From contig JAZKYY010000011.1 in NCBI GenBank assembly GCA_045612365.1, positions 62,001 through 126,000 on the forward strand: DNA of 64,000 bases. Reading direction: 5' to 3'. Below, in pieces: positions 9,677 through 17,622 of this stretch. The notes beneath the pieces are model-generated. The model ran no database searches and was not told where the DNA came from. It saw only the letters and a program-made list of their open reading frames with translations. Source of the stretch: RGIG9608 sp045612365 (GTDB lineage Bacteria > Bacteroidota > Bacteroidia > Bacteroidales > Paludibacteraceae). The stretch's first letter is position 1, and the number at the start of each line of letters is the position of its first letter. Both the position numbers and the translations under genes were made by a program.

Positions 9677-10740
9677 TGTTCCCGTATTTGATAAATATCA
9701 AATCTTCAAACATCGACTTTAACGTAGCTATCGATGAGTTGCTCAAACAGATTTCATCTATAGAAAACGTAGTTAGAGTAGTGTTTTTTGTTGAGGTTGC
9801 TGATAACGATGCTTATCTTCAAACATTAGCTATTTGTAAAGAAAAGATTGGAGAAAAATTTCTTTTTAGCATTATAGCGCAAAAACCATTGACCGACAAT
9901 GTTTCTGTGGAGTGCGAAGTTGCTTTTTTGAAAGGACATCAGTTCGACACTTTGAAGCGCAGAAACACGGAAGATTGCGACTATTTTGTGGTAGAAAAAA
10001 TGGGGAAAAAAGCTGTTTTTTCAACTATCTTTTCAGAAAATTTATCTCTTTCTGTCCAAGAACAATCAGAAATTGTTTTTCGTCGTTTGTTTAGAATTTT
10101 GGAAAAGGAGTCAATGCCTATTGATTCTATAGTTCGTCAGTGGAACTACATTGAGCGTATTACAGATGTCGATGCTGGCGGTCAACGCTATCAGCAGTTC
10201 AACGATTCGCGGAGTAGTTTTTATGCTAAAACAACTTGGCCTAAAGGTTATCCGGCAGCTACAGGCATTGGTGTTTCTGCCGGTGGAGTGATTGTGGAAG
10301 TCAATGCTGTGCAGGGAGCAGAACTAAAACCTATTGACAACGCATTGCAAGTGCCAGCACACAAGTATTCCGATGCGGTGCTTAGGAGTGGAAATGGAAA
10401 AAAAGCCACTTCGCCAAAGTTTGAACGAGCAAAGTTGCAAGACAACAAATGGCTCTACATTTCAGGAACTGCTGCAATTAGAGGCGAGTTGAATGTTGAC
10501 AAATCGGCGAGCGAACAAACTCAAGTTACGCTTGAGAATATCAACGATTTGCTTAAAACCTCCGGCATGACTGCCGAGAATTTAGTTGCATTGCGAGTAT
10601 ATGTAAAACGTAGCTCAGACTTTTATGAGGTAAAGCAAGTGGTAGAAACATTACTTCCGAATACGATGGCAATTTATGTTCAATCGGATGTTTGTCGTCC
10701 GGAACTTTTGGTAGAGATAGAGGGTATCGCTCAAAAATAA
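9676..10740 (+). CDS. RidA-fold protein resembling chorismatases (FkbO/XanB2 type)
   Basis: This 354-residue protein has a C-terminal RidA-like (YjgF) domain from about residue 255 (ISGTAA at 262-267, then CRPELLVEIEG near the end). The middle holds RQWNYIERI (154-162), QRYQQFNDSR (170-179) and YPAATGIG (192-199). From knowledge of the family, this Trp-Asn-Tyr / Arg-Tyr-x-x-Phe-x-x-x-Arg / P-A-A-T-G-I-G series characterises chorismatases, which hydrolyse chorismate to hydroxybenzoates or dihydroxycyclohexadienoate. A plain RidA imine deaminase is only about 130 residues, so this is not simply RidA. Whether it makes 3- or 4-hydroxybenzoate is inference. The start overlaps the protease stop (TAATG). 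Confidence 0.7.
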   Translation: MFPYLINIKSSNIDFNVAIDELLKQISSIENVVRVVFFVEVADNDAYLQTLAICKEKIGEKFLFSIIAQKPLTDNVSVECEVAFLKGHQFDTLKRRNTEDCDYFVVEKMGKKAVFSTIFSENLSLSVQEQSEIVFRRLFRILEKESMPIDSIVRQWNYIERITDVDAGGQRYQQFNDSRSSFYAKTTWPKGYPAATGIGVSAGGVIVEVNAVQGAELKPIDNALQVPAHKYSDAVLRSGNGKKATSPKFERAKLQDNKWLYISGTAAIRGELNVDKSASEQTQVTLENINDLLKTSGMTAENLVALRVYVKRSSDFYEVKQVVETLLPNTMAIYVQSDVCRPELLVEIEGIAQK

Positions 10741-10748
10741 ATTTTATA

Positions 10749-10756
10749 TAACTTTG
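10749..10756 (+). promoter_or_regulatory. -7 element for the putative structured RNA
   Basis: TAACTTTG is a perfect TAnnTTTG. With a usual 6-7 bp offset, transcription would start about 10763, where the RNA's closing helix begins. At the 19-bp position upstream the match to TTG is imperfect (TCG). Confidence 0.5.
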
Positions 10757-10762
10757 TAAAAA

Positions 10763-11075
10763 ATAGTTTTGCCTATGAAATAACCCAGCGTATTTTTTAT
10801 GCGCATCTTGAAAATATATTGGAAATAGCGTTTTAAGTCGCTCTTGGGTCTTGAAAACTGGACACTTTTAAGATTTCTTACCAAGAATAAGCCTAAAATG
10901 AACACGCAAGAAGCGTGGGCTTTGTTCGTTTATTTGGTAAGAAAGGTAGTCCAGAAATCCTCAAGACCCAAAGAAAACAAATTTTAGCACCACGCTATTT
11001 TTATGCGCGTAAGTTCAGATTTTTCAGGTGCTACGGAGTAACCCGAAAAGCCGTAAAGTGAGTAGGAAAATTTTA
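10763..11075 (+). ncRNA. Putative multi-helix structured RNA, about 310 nt, family unassigned
   Basis: The 348-bp gap between two genes holds at least six helices that can coexist. A closing stem joins CCTA (10772-10775) to TAGG (11063-11066) with T/A extensions. A hairpin joins 10788-10793 to 10799-10804. A second joins AGCG to CGCT (10827-10842). A long rod runs 10844-10971 with perfect arms of 11 bp (10844-10854/10961-10971), 6 bp (10858-10863/10949-10954) and 11 bp (10874-10884/10934-10944), an asymmetric internal loop, and a CACGC/GCGTG tip. Stem TAGCACC/GGTGCTA (10985-10991/11027-11033) encloses another hairpin. TACGG/CCGTA (11033-11055) follows. The rod with a central bubble recalls 6S RNA, but RNase P, tmRNA and SRP hallmarks are absent. 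It may also be a leader of the gene at 11089. Confidence 0.55.
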
Positions 11076-11088
11076 AAAACAAATTTAT

Positions 11089-11655
11089 ATGAATATGAAT
11101 AAAAAAATTGCATTATTGATGGCAATAGCAGGTTTTTCAATGATAGCTTTTGCTCAACAAACAGTAACTTATGAAATGATAGAAAAGTGTGTTAATCCAC
11201 AAAAAGAATTGGAAAAAACTTATGAAATTTATGTAGCTTCGGATAATCACGCTTATCGTATAGGAGATGATATTACGGTTGGAGTTCCTTTTAATGGAAA
11301 AAGATTTACATTTTTGCAATCAGAACTAGGGCAAGCTGGTGCTATTTTGATAGGAACAGCACCTGGATTAAGTGCAGAGTATGCGGGAACAAAAATGAAA
11401 ATTAAAAAGATTTCCGTAAATGGTTCTAAAAAGAAAGGAGCTTCGATTGAAATTCGTGCTCATTTACAAGGATTAGGTGGTGTTCTTATTCAGTTCGAAA
11501 ATGCTTTGCAGAATGGAGAAATTAAAGGCTTAGGAATGACATCTGATGCTGCAATGGAACAATTGAAGAAAGAAAAAGAAAAATTAGAAATGGAATTAAT
11601 TTCTGAAGAAGAATATAATAAACGAAAAGAAGAATTAATGAAGTTTATAAAATGA
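11089..11655 (+). CDS. Small secreted protein with SHOCT-like C-terminal helix
   Basis: This 188-residue protein begins with a signal peptide (hydrophobic core LLMAIAGFSMIAFA, cleavage after AFA-Q). It then has a beta-rich domain (residues about 55-150) with no catalytic motif that I recognise. It ends with a charged helix pattern LISEEEYNKRKEELMKF, which resembles the short oligomerisation motif called SHOCT. Two in-frame ATGs lie 6 bp apart; the first is used here. It follows the structured RNA by a few bases and ends at a strong palindromic terminator, so it is a single-gene unit, possibly controlled by that RNA. Function is unknown. Confidence 0.75.
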   Translation: MNMNKKIALLMAIAGFSMIAFAQQTVTYEMIEKCVNPQKELEKTYEIYVASDNHAYRIGDDITVGVPFNGKRFTFLQSELGQAGAILIGTAPGLSAEYAGTKMKIKKISVNGSKKKGASIEIRAHLQGLGGVLIQFENALQNGEIKGLGMTSDAAMEQLKKEKEKLEMELISEEEYNKRKEELMKFIK

Positions 11656-11656
11656 T

Positions 11657-11690
11657 AAAAAAAAGGAAGAGTTAAACTCTTCCTTTTTTT
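11657..11690. terminator. Bidirectional terminator inside the 3' end of nth
   Basis: GGAAGAGTTAAACTCTTCC lies between an A-run and a T-run. The right arm is also the last codons of nth on the minus strand (stop at 11672-11674), so coding and terminator functions overlap. Confidence 0.88.
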
Positions 11691-12313
11691 ATAAACCTAC
11701 ACACATTTTGCAACCCGCAAGTGGAGCATTTTGGTTTGCGTGCTAAGCAAACATATCTTCCGTGAAGGATAAGCCAGTGGTGTGCTTTGGGTATAAGATT
11801 TTCGGGGATATATTTTACAAGTTCTTTTTCGGTTTGCAGAGGATTTTTGCTGCTGGTGGTTAGTCCTATGCGTTCGGCTACACGGAAAACGTGCGTATCT
11901 ACCGCCATTTTTGGTTGGTTGAACACAACGGATGCAATCACATTGGCAGTTTTCCGTCCTACTCCGGGTAGTTTTTGCAAGTCGTCTGTATTGTCGGGCA
12001 CTTCGCCTCCAAATTGGTTTACGAGCATTTTTGCCGTACCTACCAAATGTTTGGCTTTGTTGTTGGGGTACGATATGCTACTGATGTATTCAAAAATTAC
12101 TTCGGGAGTTGCCTCTGCCATGGCTTCGGACGTTGGGTAGTCGAAAAACAGCCGAGGAGTAATCATATTCACTCGTTTGTCGGTGCATTGAGCCGAAAGA
12201 ATTACTGCCACGAGCAATTCAAAAGGGCTGGAATAGTGTAACTCGGTTTCTGCTACGGGCATATTCTCTTCAAACCAAGCAATCACAGCCGAGTAACGCT
12301 CTTTTTTAGTCAT
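11672..12313 (-). CDS. nth: Endonuclease III (DNA glycosylase/AP lyase)
   Basis: It removes oxidised pyrimidines and cleaves abasic sites in base-excision repair. The helix-hairpin-helix LPGVGRKTANVI carries catalytic Lys121, AVDTHVFRVAERIG carries catalytic Asp139, and the C-terminus has the iron-sulfur loop Cys189-x6-Cys196-x2-Cys199-x5-Cys205. The open frame extends 177 bp further upstream, but those 59 residues resemble nothing and run antisense-frame through the radical SAM gene. The ATG at 12313 gives a normal 213-residue enzyme and an 11-bp gap after the radical SAM stop, so that start is chosen. The two genes probably form one operon. Confidence 0.95.
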   Translation of the reverse strand: MTKKERYSAVIAWFEENMPVAETELHYSSPFELLVAVILSAQCTDKRVNMITPRLFFDYPTSEAMAEATPEVIFEYISSISYPNNKAKHLVGTAKMLVNQFGGEVPDNTDDLQKLPGVGRKTANVIASVVFNQPKMAVDTHVFRVAERIGLTTSSKNPLQTEKELVKYIPENLIPKAHHWLILHGRYVCLARKPKCSTCGLQNVCRFIKKGRV

Positions 12314-12324
12314 AGTATGTTGGT

Positions 12325-13221
12325 TTATCCTCGCAGTTTTAATCCGGCAAAAATAGTGTCGGGGCAAAAGTTGAAAACCGATGCCATTTCTCCAGCCATG
12401 CAAAATCCGCAGTCGTTGCAAATAGTAGTTCCTTCGCCAATGCAGTTGCCTCGTGAACCATCGGGATAAATAAAGTTGGTCACCCAGCAACGCTTTTTGA
12501 AATTCATGTTTTTCATTTTTCTCAACCCAGAAATAGAGTTCATTATTGGGTAACCGCGCTTTTTGAAATCAATAACTCGGTCGATGATTTCGTTGCGGAG
12601 TTTGGTGTCAATCATCAAGTATTCAGTTTCTGGAAATGGCGTATGAAAGTTGATAGAAATCATTTCGATAGCAGGATTATTTCGTGCATATTCGATGGTT
12701 TCGTCAACGCTTTCGTAATTGAGTATATTTACTACCATATTTACACTCAAATGTTTATGCCCACACGAGGCAATATTTTTTTCTAAACGAGCAAAGGTGC
12801 CTTTTCCTCGCACTTCTTCGTGATAGTGACCAATTCCATCAAGACTTACCCAAATGCTATCTGCTTTGCAACCTGCAAAAGGAAGTTGTGCATTGGTGGT
12901 GATGGTTGCGGAGAAAAAACCAATCTCTTTTGCAAGATCAATCAAATCATTTATACGTTTGTCTCCATCTCTCCAAATCATAACTTCTCCACCTTCGAAG
13001 TCAACAAAGCGCGAACCCAATTTGTATGAGTATTCTAAATGTTGGCGTACTTGTTCATATGTCATGTTATGAGGATTTTCTTGTTGGTAAACAGAGCAAT
13101 GCTTGCACTGTAGATTGCAGCGGTCGCTTATGAAAAGTACGGTTTGCAGTGGGTGTTTGCACCCGAAAAATCGTGCTTTCATAAACCACCAAGGCAAATA
13201 GAACAATTGTTTGATTTTCAT
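12325..13221 (-). CDS. Radical SAM protein with C-terminal cysteine cluster
   Basis: The CNLQCKHC motif (Cys35, Cys39, Cys42) binds the [4Fe-4S] cluster that cleaves S-adenosylmethionine. FEGGEVMIW is the GGE-type SAM-binding strand, and VSLDGIG follows. The C-terminal part (from RCWVTNF) has five further cysteines, including CNDCGFC, so an auxiliary cluster like those of SPASM or HpnH-type proteins is likely. The substrate is not deducible from sequence. The gene precedes nth by 11 bp. A minus-strand -7 element (complement of CAAAGGTA, 13249-13256) lies about 28 bp upstream of the start. The length of 298 residues is typical for short members. Confidence 0.85.
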   Translation of the reverse strand: MKIKQLFYLPWWFMKARFFGCKHPLQTVLFISDRCNLQCKHCSVYQQENPHNMTYEQVRQHLEYSYKLGSRFVDFEGGEVMIWRDGDKRINDLIDLAKEIGFFSATITTNAQLPFAGCKADSIWVSLDGIGHYHEEVRGKGTFARLEKNIASCGHKHLSVNMVVNILNYESVDETIEYARNNPAIEMISINFHTPFPETEYLMIDTKLRNEIIDRVIDFKKRGYPIMNSISGLRKMKNMNFKKRCWVTNFIYPDGSRGNCIGEGTTICNDCGFCMAGEMASVFNFCPDTIFAGLKLRG

Positions 13222-13941
13222 TTCTTATTTCTTTTGTTTCTTGTTGTACAAAGGTAAGAAAAATGTCTAAAGAAAAGAGTTCGTATCTAGAATACGAGTT
13301 GATGTTTGTAATGTGCTTTTTTTAAGATTATTTGAAAATTGTATCTTTGTGTCGTCAAAGAGTAACCACTCTCAAATGATTGACAAAACTAAAATAATTG
13401 TATAACTTGTTTAAAAACGGGGAGTACTATAATATGAATGAAATAAAATAAGGGTGTTGCTACTCTTTTCGCAGGAGGAACTCTAATTAAAAAATCAGGT
13501 GAAAATGTGCAAAAACATAGAGAAGAGTTAAAAAACAAAAATACGCAAGGTTGATTTTTTTTATTAGAAAAAGTATACAAAAAAATGATAATGCTATGAT
13601 TCGTCCTGGAAGTGAGCATCCAATGGATATGTTGAGAAGAATTATTCGTTGTAAGGAAAAACGAAAAGACGCAAACAAGAATAATTCTTGTGATAGTTTG
13701 AAATTTAATTTTTAAAAACTGAAAATTTGAATGCTATTTAACTATCGTAGAGCTATTTGTAATTCTCCTTGATTGATTCAAAGATTGAGGAGAATTTTTA
13801 TTTATATTGTGGTGATTTTAAAGAAGAACTTGAAATTTGATTTTGAGTTAATTGTAGAAATAGTTTAAGAAAATCTATCTTTTGTCAATATTAAAAAAAG
13901 TGCTTCAAAAATATTTGTTTCGTAATTAAAGAACAATTTAA
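13222..13941. other. Gene-poor decayed intergenic region
   Basis: About 720 bp hold no convincing gene. A -7 element (TATCTTTG, 13342-13349) and a terminator-like hairpin (13761-13803) frame short plus-strand peptide remnants in different frames. One runs 13447-13551 (reading VATLFAGGTLIKK and on to a stop, with a stop just after its only ATG). Another is a 39-codon ORF at 13596-13715. Several minus-strand ORFs here are low-complexity and lack family features. The simplest reading is a disrupted small gene that kept its promoter and terminator. Confidence 0.45.
13761..13803 (+). terminator. Terminator-like hairpin
   Basis: AATTCTCCT (13761-13769) pairs perfectly with AGGAGAATT (13788-13796), followed by a short T-rich tail. 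It probably ended the transcript of the decayed locus upstream. Confidence 0.55.
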
Positions 13942-13945
13942 TTTG

Positions 13946-13953
13946 TATTTTTG
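13946..13953 (+). promoter_or_regulatory. -7 element of the rseC-rnf operon
   Basis: TATTTTTG matches TAnnTTTG. A start point near 13960 would leave a leader of about 20 nt before ATG 13980, and too little before the GTG at 13971, which favours the ATG. Confidence 0.5.
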
Positions 13954-13979
13954 TTTTTCAAAAGAACAGGGTGCTACTA

Positions 13980-14393
13980 ATGGCGGATTTTGTGGAACAT
14001 ATGGGTGTGGTAGAGGATTGCAAGGGACAGGTTGTTTCTGTGAGAATAGAACAACAGGCTGCTTGCGCTGGTTGTCATGCTCGGAGCGCATGTTCTGCTG
14101 CGGAAAAGGAAGATAAAATAGTAGAGGTCTTTTATGTAAAAAATGATGTTAAAAAAGGAGATAGGGTTTTGCTTATTGGTCAAAGTTCTTTGGGACTTTA
14201 TGCAGTGTTATTGGCTTATGTTTTGCCATTCCTATTGGTTTTGCTAACGCTTTTTTTGACAAGTATGTTTATTTCAAGTGAATTGATTTCTGGAACGATT
14301 TCGTTATTAGTGATTCTCCCTTATTATGTTGTTTTGTCTTTGTTCAAAGAACGTTTGAAAAAGAAGTTTTCGTTTGATATAACAAAATTATAA
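13980..14393 (+). CDS. rseC: RseC/MucC-family (SoxR-reducing system) membrane protein
   Basis: This small inner-membrane protein is found with Rnf complexes and is thought to help deliver electrons to redox regulators. The soluble N-terminus has cysteines C-A-G-C and a third six residues on (Cys29, Cys32, Cys38 with the chosen start), as in the family. Two membrane helices follow (LGLYAVLLAYVLPFLLVLLTLF and the next segment), then a basic tail. ATG 13980 is preferred over GTG 13971 because of the promoter position. It is 2 bp from rnfB and surely co-transcribed. In this phylum it may simply be an Rnf accessory factor. Confidence 0.85.
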   Translation: MADFVEHMGVVEDCKGQVVSVRIEQQAACAGCHARSACSAAEKEDKIVEVFYVKNDVKKGDRVLLIGQSSLGLYAVLLAYVLPFLLVLLTLFLTSMFISSELISGTISLLVILPYYVVLSLFKERLKKKFSFDITKL

Positions 14394-14395
14394 TC

Positions 14396-15259
14396 ATGAA
14401 TATAATAGTAATATCAATTTTGATTTTGGCAGCAATAGGACTTGTTTCAGCAGCAGTGCTATACTTTGCTTCTCAGAAGTTCAAGGTAGAGGAAGATCCT
14501 CGTATTGATGAGGTTGAGGCCGTGTTGCCTGGTGCCAATTGTGGTGGATGCGGATTCCCTGGTTGTAGAGGTTTTGCTGATGCTTGCGTGAAAGCCGATA
14601 CACTGGAAGGAAAACTTTGCCCAGTTGGAGGTTCGGCTGCTATGGAGAAAATCGCAACAATTTTGGGAATGGAGAGTTTCTCCGAGGAACCAAAAGTGGC
14701 GGTAGTGCGTTGTGGTGGTTCTTGTATTAATCGTTCTAGAACGAGTAGCTATGATGGTGCCAAAAGTTGTGTAATTGCATCCTCTCTTTATGCAGGAGAA
14801 ACTAATTGTTCTTATGGTTGTTTAGGGTTGGGAGATTGCGCTGCGGTTTGTGCTTTTGGCGCTTTGCAAATTAATGCTCAAACTCTATTGCCTGAAGTTG
14901 ATGAAGAAAAGTGTACTGCTTGTGGAGCTTGTGTAAAAGCTTGCCCTAAAAAATTGATAGAACTTCGCAAAAAAGGACCAAAATCGCGTAGAGTTTTTGT
15001 GAATTGTGTCAATAAGGATAAAGGTGGTATAACACGTAAAGCATGCTCTGTTGGGTGTATTGGATGTACAAAATGTCAAAAAGTTTGTGCTTTTGATGCA
15101 ATAACTATCGAAAATAACGTGGCTTATATTGATTATACAAAATGTCGTTTGTGTAGAAAATGTGTGGATGTATGTTCAACCAATGCAATTGTTGCTTTGA
15201 ATTTTCCGATTAGAAAAGTGGTTACAGAAACGACAAAAGTTGAAATTTTAAACTCCTAA
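14396..15259 (+). CDS. rnfB: Rnf electron-transport complex, iron-sulfur subunit RnfB
   Basis: RnfB receives electrons from ferredoxin and passes them into the membrane complex that pumps Na+ or H+ while reducing NAD+. One N-terminal helix (residues 3-23) anchors it. A [4Fe-4S] domain (Cys49, Cys52, Cys57, Cys75 in NCGGCGFPGC...LCPVGG) follows. Further on are paired ferredoxin motifs, CTACGACVKACP and CIGCTKCQKVC, then CRLCRKCVDVC. The 287-residue length and motif order match Bacteroidales RnfB. It is second in an rseC-rnfBCDGEA operon. Confidence 0.96.
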   Translation: MNIIVISILILAAIGLVSAAVLYFASQKFKVEEDPRIDEVEAVLPGANCGGCGFPGCRGFADACVKADTLEGKLCPVGGSAAMEKIATILGMESFSEEPKVAVVRCGGSCINRSRTSSYDGAKSCVIASSLYAGETNCSYGCLGLGDCAAVCAFGALQINAQTLLPEVDEEKCTACGACVKACPKKLIELRKKGPKSRRVFVNCVNKDKGGITRKACSVGCIGCTKCQKVCAFDAITIENNVAYIDYTKCRLCRKCVDVCSTNAIVALNFPIRKVVTETTKVEILNS

Positions 15260-15269
15260 TTAGTAGTAT

Positions 15270-16607
15270 ATGAAAACGTTCAAAATAGGGGGTATTCATC
15301 CTGAAGAGAATAAACTGTCGGCGAGTGTGGCTATTGAAACTTTAAGCAAATTGCCCGACCGAGTTGTTATTCAGCTTTCGCAACATATAGGCGCGCCTGC
15401 AATCCCTGTTGTAGAAAAGGGCGATAAGGTAAAAGTAGGAACTCTTATTGCAAAAACATCAGGTTTTGTTTCGGCCAATATTCATTCTTCGGTCTCGGGA
15501 ACAGTAGTCAAGATTGATGATTTTGCAGATGCTTTCGGGAACAAAAAACCGGCGATAGAGATTGAAGTTGAAGGAGATGAATGGGAGGAATCAATTGATA
15601 AAAATGCAAAGATCGACCGAACATTTAATCTTTCGAGCGAAAAGATTATAGAAAAAATTGCTGAGGCTGGAATTGTTGGTCTAGGTGGAGCAACGTTCCC
15701 AACTCAAGTAAAACTTACGCCTCCAGCTGGAAAGACGGCTGATACGTTGATTATAAATGCGGTTGAGTGTGAACCTTATCTTACTAGCGATCATCGTTTG
15801 ATGCTAGAAAAAGGTAAAGAGATTTTGATTGGTGTTCAGTTGTTGATGAAGGCAACCAAAGTCAATAGAGTGATTATTGGAATAGAGAGCAACAAGCCTG
15901 ACGCAATTGAACTTATGACAACATTGTCATCAAGAACTATGGGTGTTGAAATTTGTCCTTTGGAATTGAAATATCCACAAGGTAGCGAAAAACAACTCAT
16001 TGTGGCAACTACAGGTCGTGAGTTGTCTTCAGGTCTTTTGCCTATAGATGTAGGAGTTATTGTGCAAAATGTGGGTACTGCGTATGCTGTTTTTGAAGCT
16101 ATTGTGAAGAACAAACCGCTTATAGAACGAGTTGTAACAGTGACAGGAAAATCGTTGAAGCAACCAAAGAATTTGCTTGTAAGAGTAGGAACTCCTATGC
16201 AGTTTGTTATTGATTCGGTAGGAGGATTGCCAGCAGATACAGGAAAGGTGATTGCTGGCGGACCTATGATGGGGAAAGCGGTTTCAAATCTTAATGCTTC
16301 TGTTACAAAAGGAACTTCGGGTATTTTGGTTATGAGTAACAAAGAATCGAAACGTGAAGAAATGGAAAATTGTATCCGTTGTGGAAAATGCGTTGAGGTT
16401 TGTTGTATGGGCTTGCAACCGTATTTGATGATGAAGTTGGCTGAAAAATCATTGTGGAAAGAGGCCGAAGAAGAGGCTATTTACGATTGTTTGGAATGTG
16501 GCTCTTGTAGTTATATTTGCCCGTCTCATCGTCCGTTGTTGGATTATGTGCGTTATGGGAAAGCAACTGTAATGCAGATTCGTCGTGAAAGAAGTTCTAA
16601 GAAGTAA
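15270..16607 (+). CDS. rnfC: Rnf complex subunit RnfC (NADH/FMN site)
   Basis: RnfC is the peripheral subunit that exchanges electrons with NAD(H), homologous to the 51-kDa complex I subunit and NqrA. Near residues 155-185 lies the glycine-rich FMN/NADH segment (GIVGLGGATFPT), followed by INAVECEPYL. Two [4Fe-4S] motifs are at the C-terminus: CIRCGKCVEVC and CLECGSCSYICP. The 445-residue length is normal; it lacks the long Ala-rich tail of the proteobacterial protein. It lies 10 bp after rnfB. Confidence 0.96.
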   Translation: MKTFKIGGIHPEENKLSASVAIETLSKLPDRVVIQLSQHIGAPAIPVVEKGDKVKVGTLIAKTSGFVSANIHSSVSGTVVKIDDFADAFGNKKPAIEIEVEGDEWEESIDKNAKIDRTFNLSSEKIIEKIAEAGIVGLGGATFPTQVKLTPPAGKTADTLIINAVECEPYLTSDHRLMLEKGKEILIGVQLLMKATKVNRVIIGIESNKPDAIELMTTLSSRTMGVEICPLELKYPQGSEKQLIVATTGRELSSGLLPIDVGVIVQNVGTAYAVFEAIVKNKPLIERVVTVTGKSLKQPKNLLVRVGTPMQFVIDSVGGLPADTGKVIAGGPMMGKAVSNLNASVTKGTSGILVMSNKESKREEMENCIRCGKCVEVCCMGLQPYLMMKLAEKSLWKEAEEEAIYDCLECGSCSYICPSHRPLLDYVRYGKATVMQIRRERSSKK

Positions 16608-16635
16608 GTTTTTTTAGAAAAAAAGGAAAATAGAT

Positions 16636-17622
16636 ATGAATAATATACTTACAGTTTCTCCATCGCCACATATTCATAGTGGCGATTCTGTGAAGAAAAA
16701 TATGCGTGATGTTGTTGTTGCGCTTTTGCCTGCTTACGCTGTGGCGTTGTATTCGTTTGGATTAGGTGCGCTTATAGTGAGTCTTTCTGCTGTGCTTTCG
16801 TGCTTGCTTTTTGAATTTTTGATTCAAAAATATTTGATAAAGGGAAGATTTACTCTCAATAATTATTCTGCACTTTTGACGGGATTGCTTTTGTCATTCA
16901 ACTTGCCATCGAACTTGCCTTGGTGGATTGTTGTTATAGGTTCGGCTGTTGCTATTGGCATAGGTAAGATGAGTTTTGGTGGATTAGGAAATAATCCTTT
17001 CAACCCTGCTTTGGTTGGCCGTGTGTTTTTGCTTTTCTCTTTTCCTGTACAAATGACAACTTGGCCTCGCCCGTTAGGATGGGCTTCGTCATATCTCGAT
17101 GCGGAAACTATGGCAACACCTTTGGCTTTGGTAAAGAATGCTATTTCTGGCTCGTCGGATTATTTGAGTCAAGTGCCAGATGTGTTGAATTTGTTGACGT
17201 TTAACACTGCGGGATCGATGGGAGAAATTTCTGCAATAGCATTAATTTTAGGAGGAGTTTATTTGCTTGTCCGAAAAGTGATTACTTGGCACATCCCAGT
17301 TAGTGTATTGTTGTCGGCTGGTATTTTTGCGTTGGTGATGCAATTGGTGGATTCTTCTGTTTATCCTCCTTTTTATGTTCATTTGCTTTCAGGAGGAATG
17401 ATGCTTGGAGCTATTTTTATGGCAACTGATTATGTTACTTCACCAATGTCGCATCGAGGAATGTTGATTTATGGGGTGTTTATTGGTGTGCTCACGATGA
17501 TTATTCGATTTTGGGGTGCATATCCAGAAGGAATGTCTTTCGCAATTTTGATAATGAATGCATTTACTCCGATAATCAATAAATATGTAAAACCAAAACG
17601 ATTTGGGAGGGTAAAGAAATGA
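16636..17622 (+). CDS. rnfD: Rnf complex membrane subunit RnfD (covalent FMN)
   Basis: This integral membrane subunit, related to NqrB, carries covalently bound FMN and part of the ion path. Ten or so hydrophobic helices span the 328 residues. Residues 159-163 (MATPL) contain Thr161, the expected flavin-attachment threonine (family consensus S/T-G-A-T-P-L; the Gly-Ala pair is replaced by Met-Ala). GGLGNNPFNPALVGRVFLL is a typical loop. The stop overlaps the rnfG start by 4 bp, so the two are translationally coupled. Confidence 0.95.
   Translation: MNNILTVSPSPHIHSGDSVKKNMRDVVVALLPAYAVALYSFGLGALIVSLSAVLSCLLFEFLIQKYLIKGRFTLNNYSALLTGLLLSFNLPSNLPWWIVVIGSAVAIGIGKMSFGGLGNNPFNPALVGRVFLLFSFPVQMTTWPRPLGWASSYLDAETMATPLALVKNAISGSSDYLSQVPDVLNLLTFNTAGSMGEISAIALILGGVYLLVRKVITWHIPVSVLLSAGIFALVMQLVDSSVYPPFYVHLLSGGMMLGAIFMATDYVTSPMSHRGMLIYGVFIGVLTMIIRFWGAYPEGMSFAILIMNAFTPIINKYVKPKRFGRVKK

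Noticed and set aside
12314..12490. Upstream 59-codon extension of nth
   Set aside because: It lies inside the radical SAM gene, has no nth similarity, and a normal start exists at 12313.
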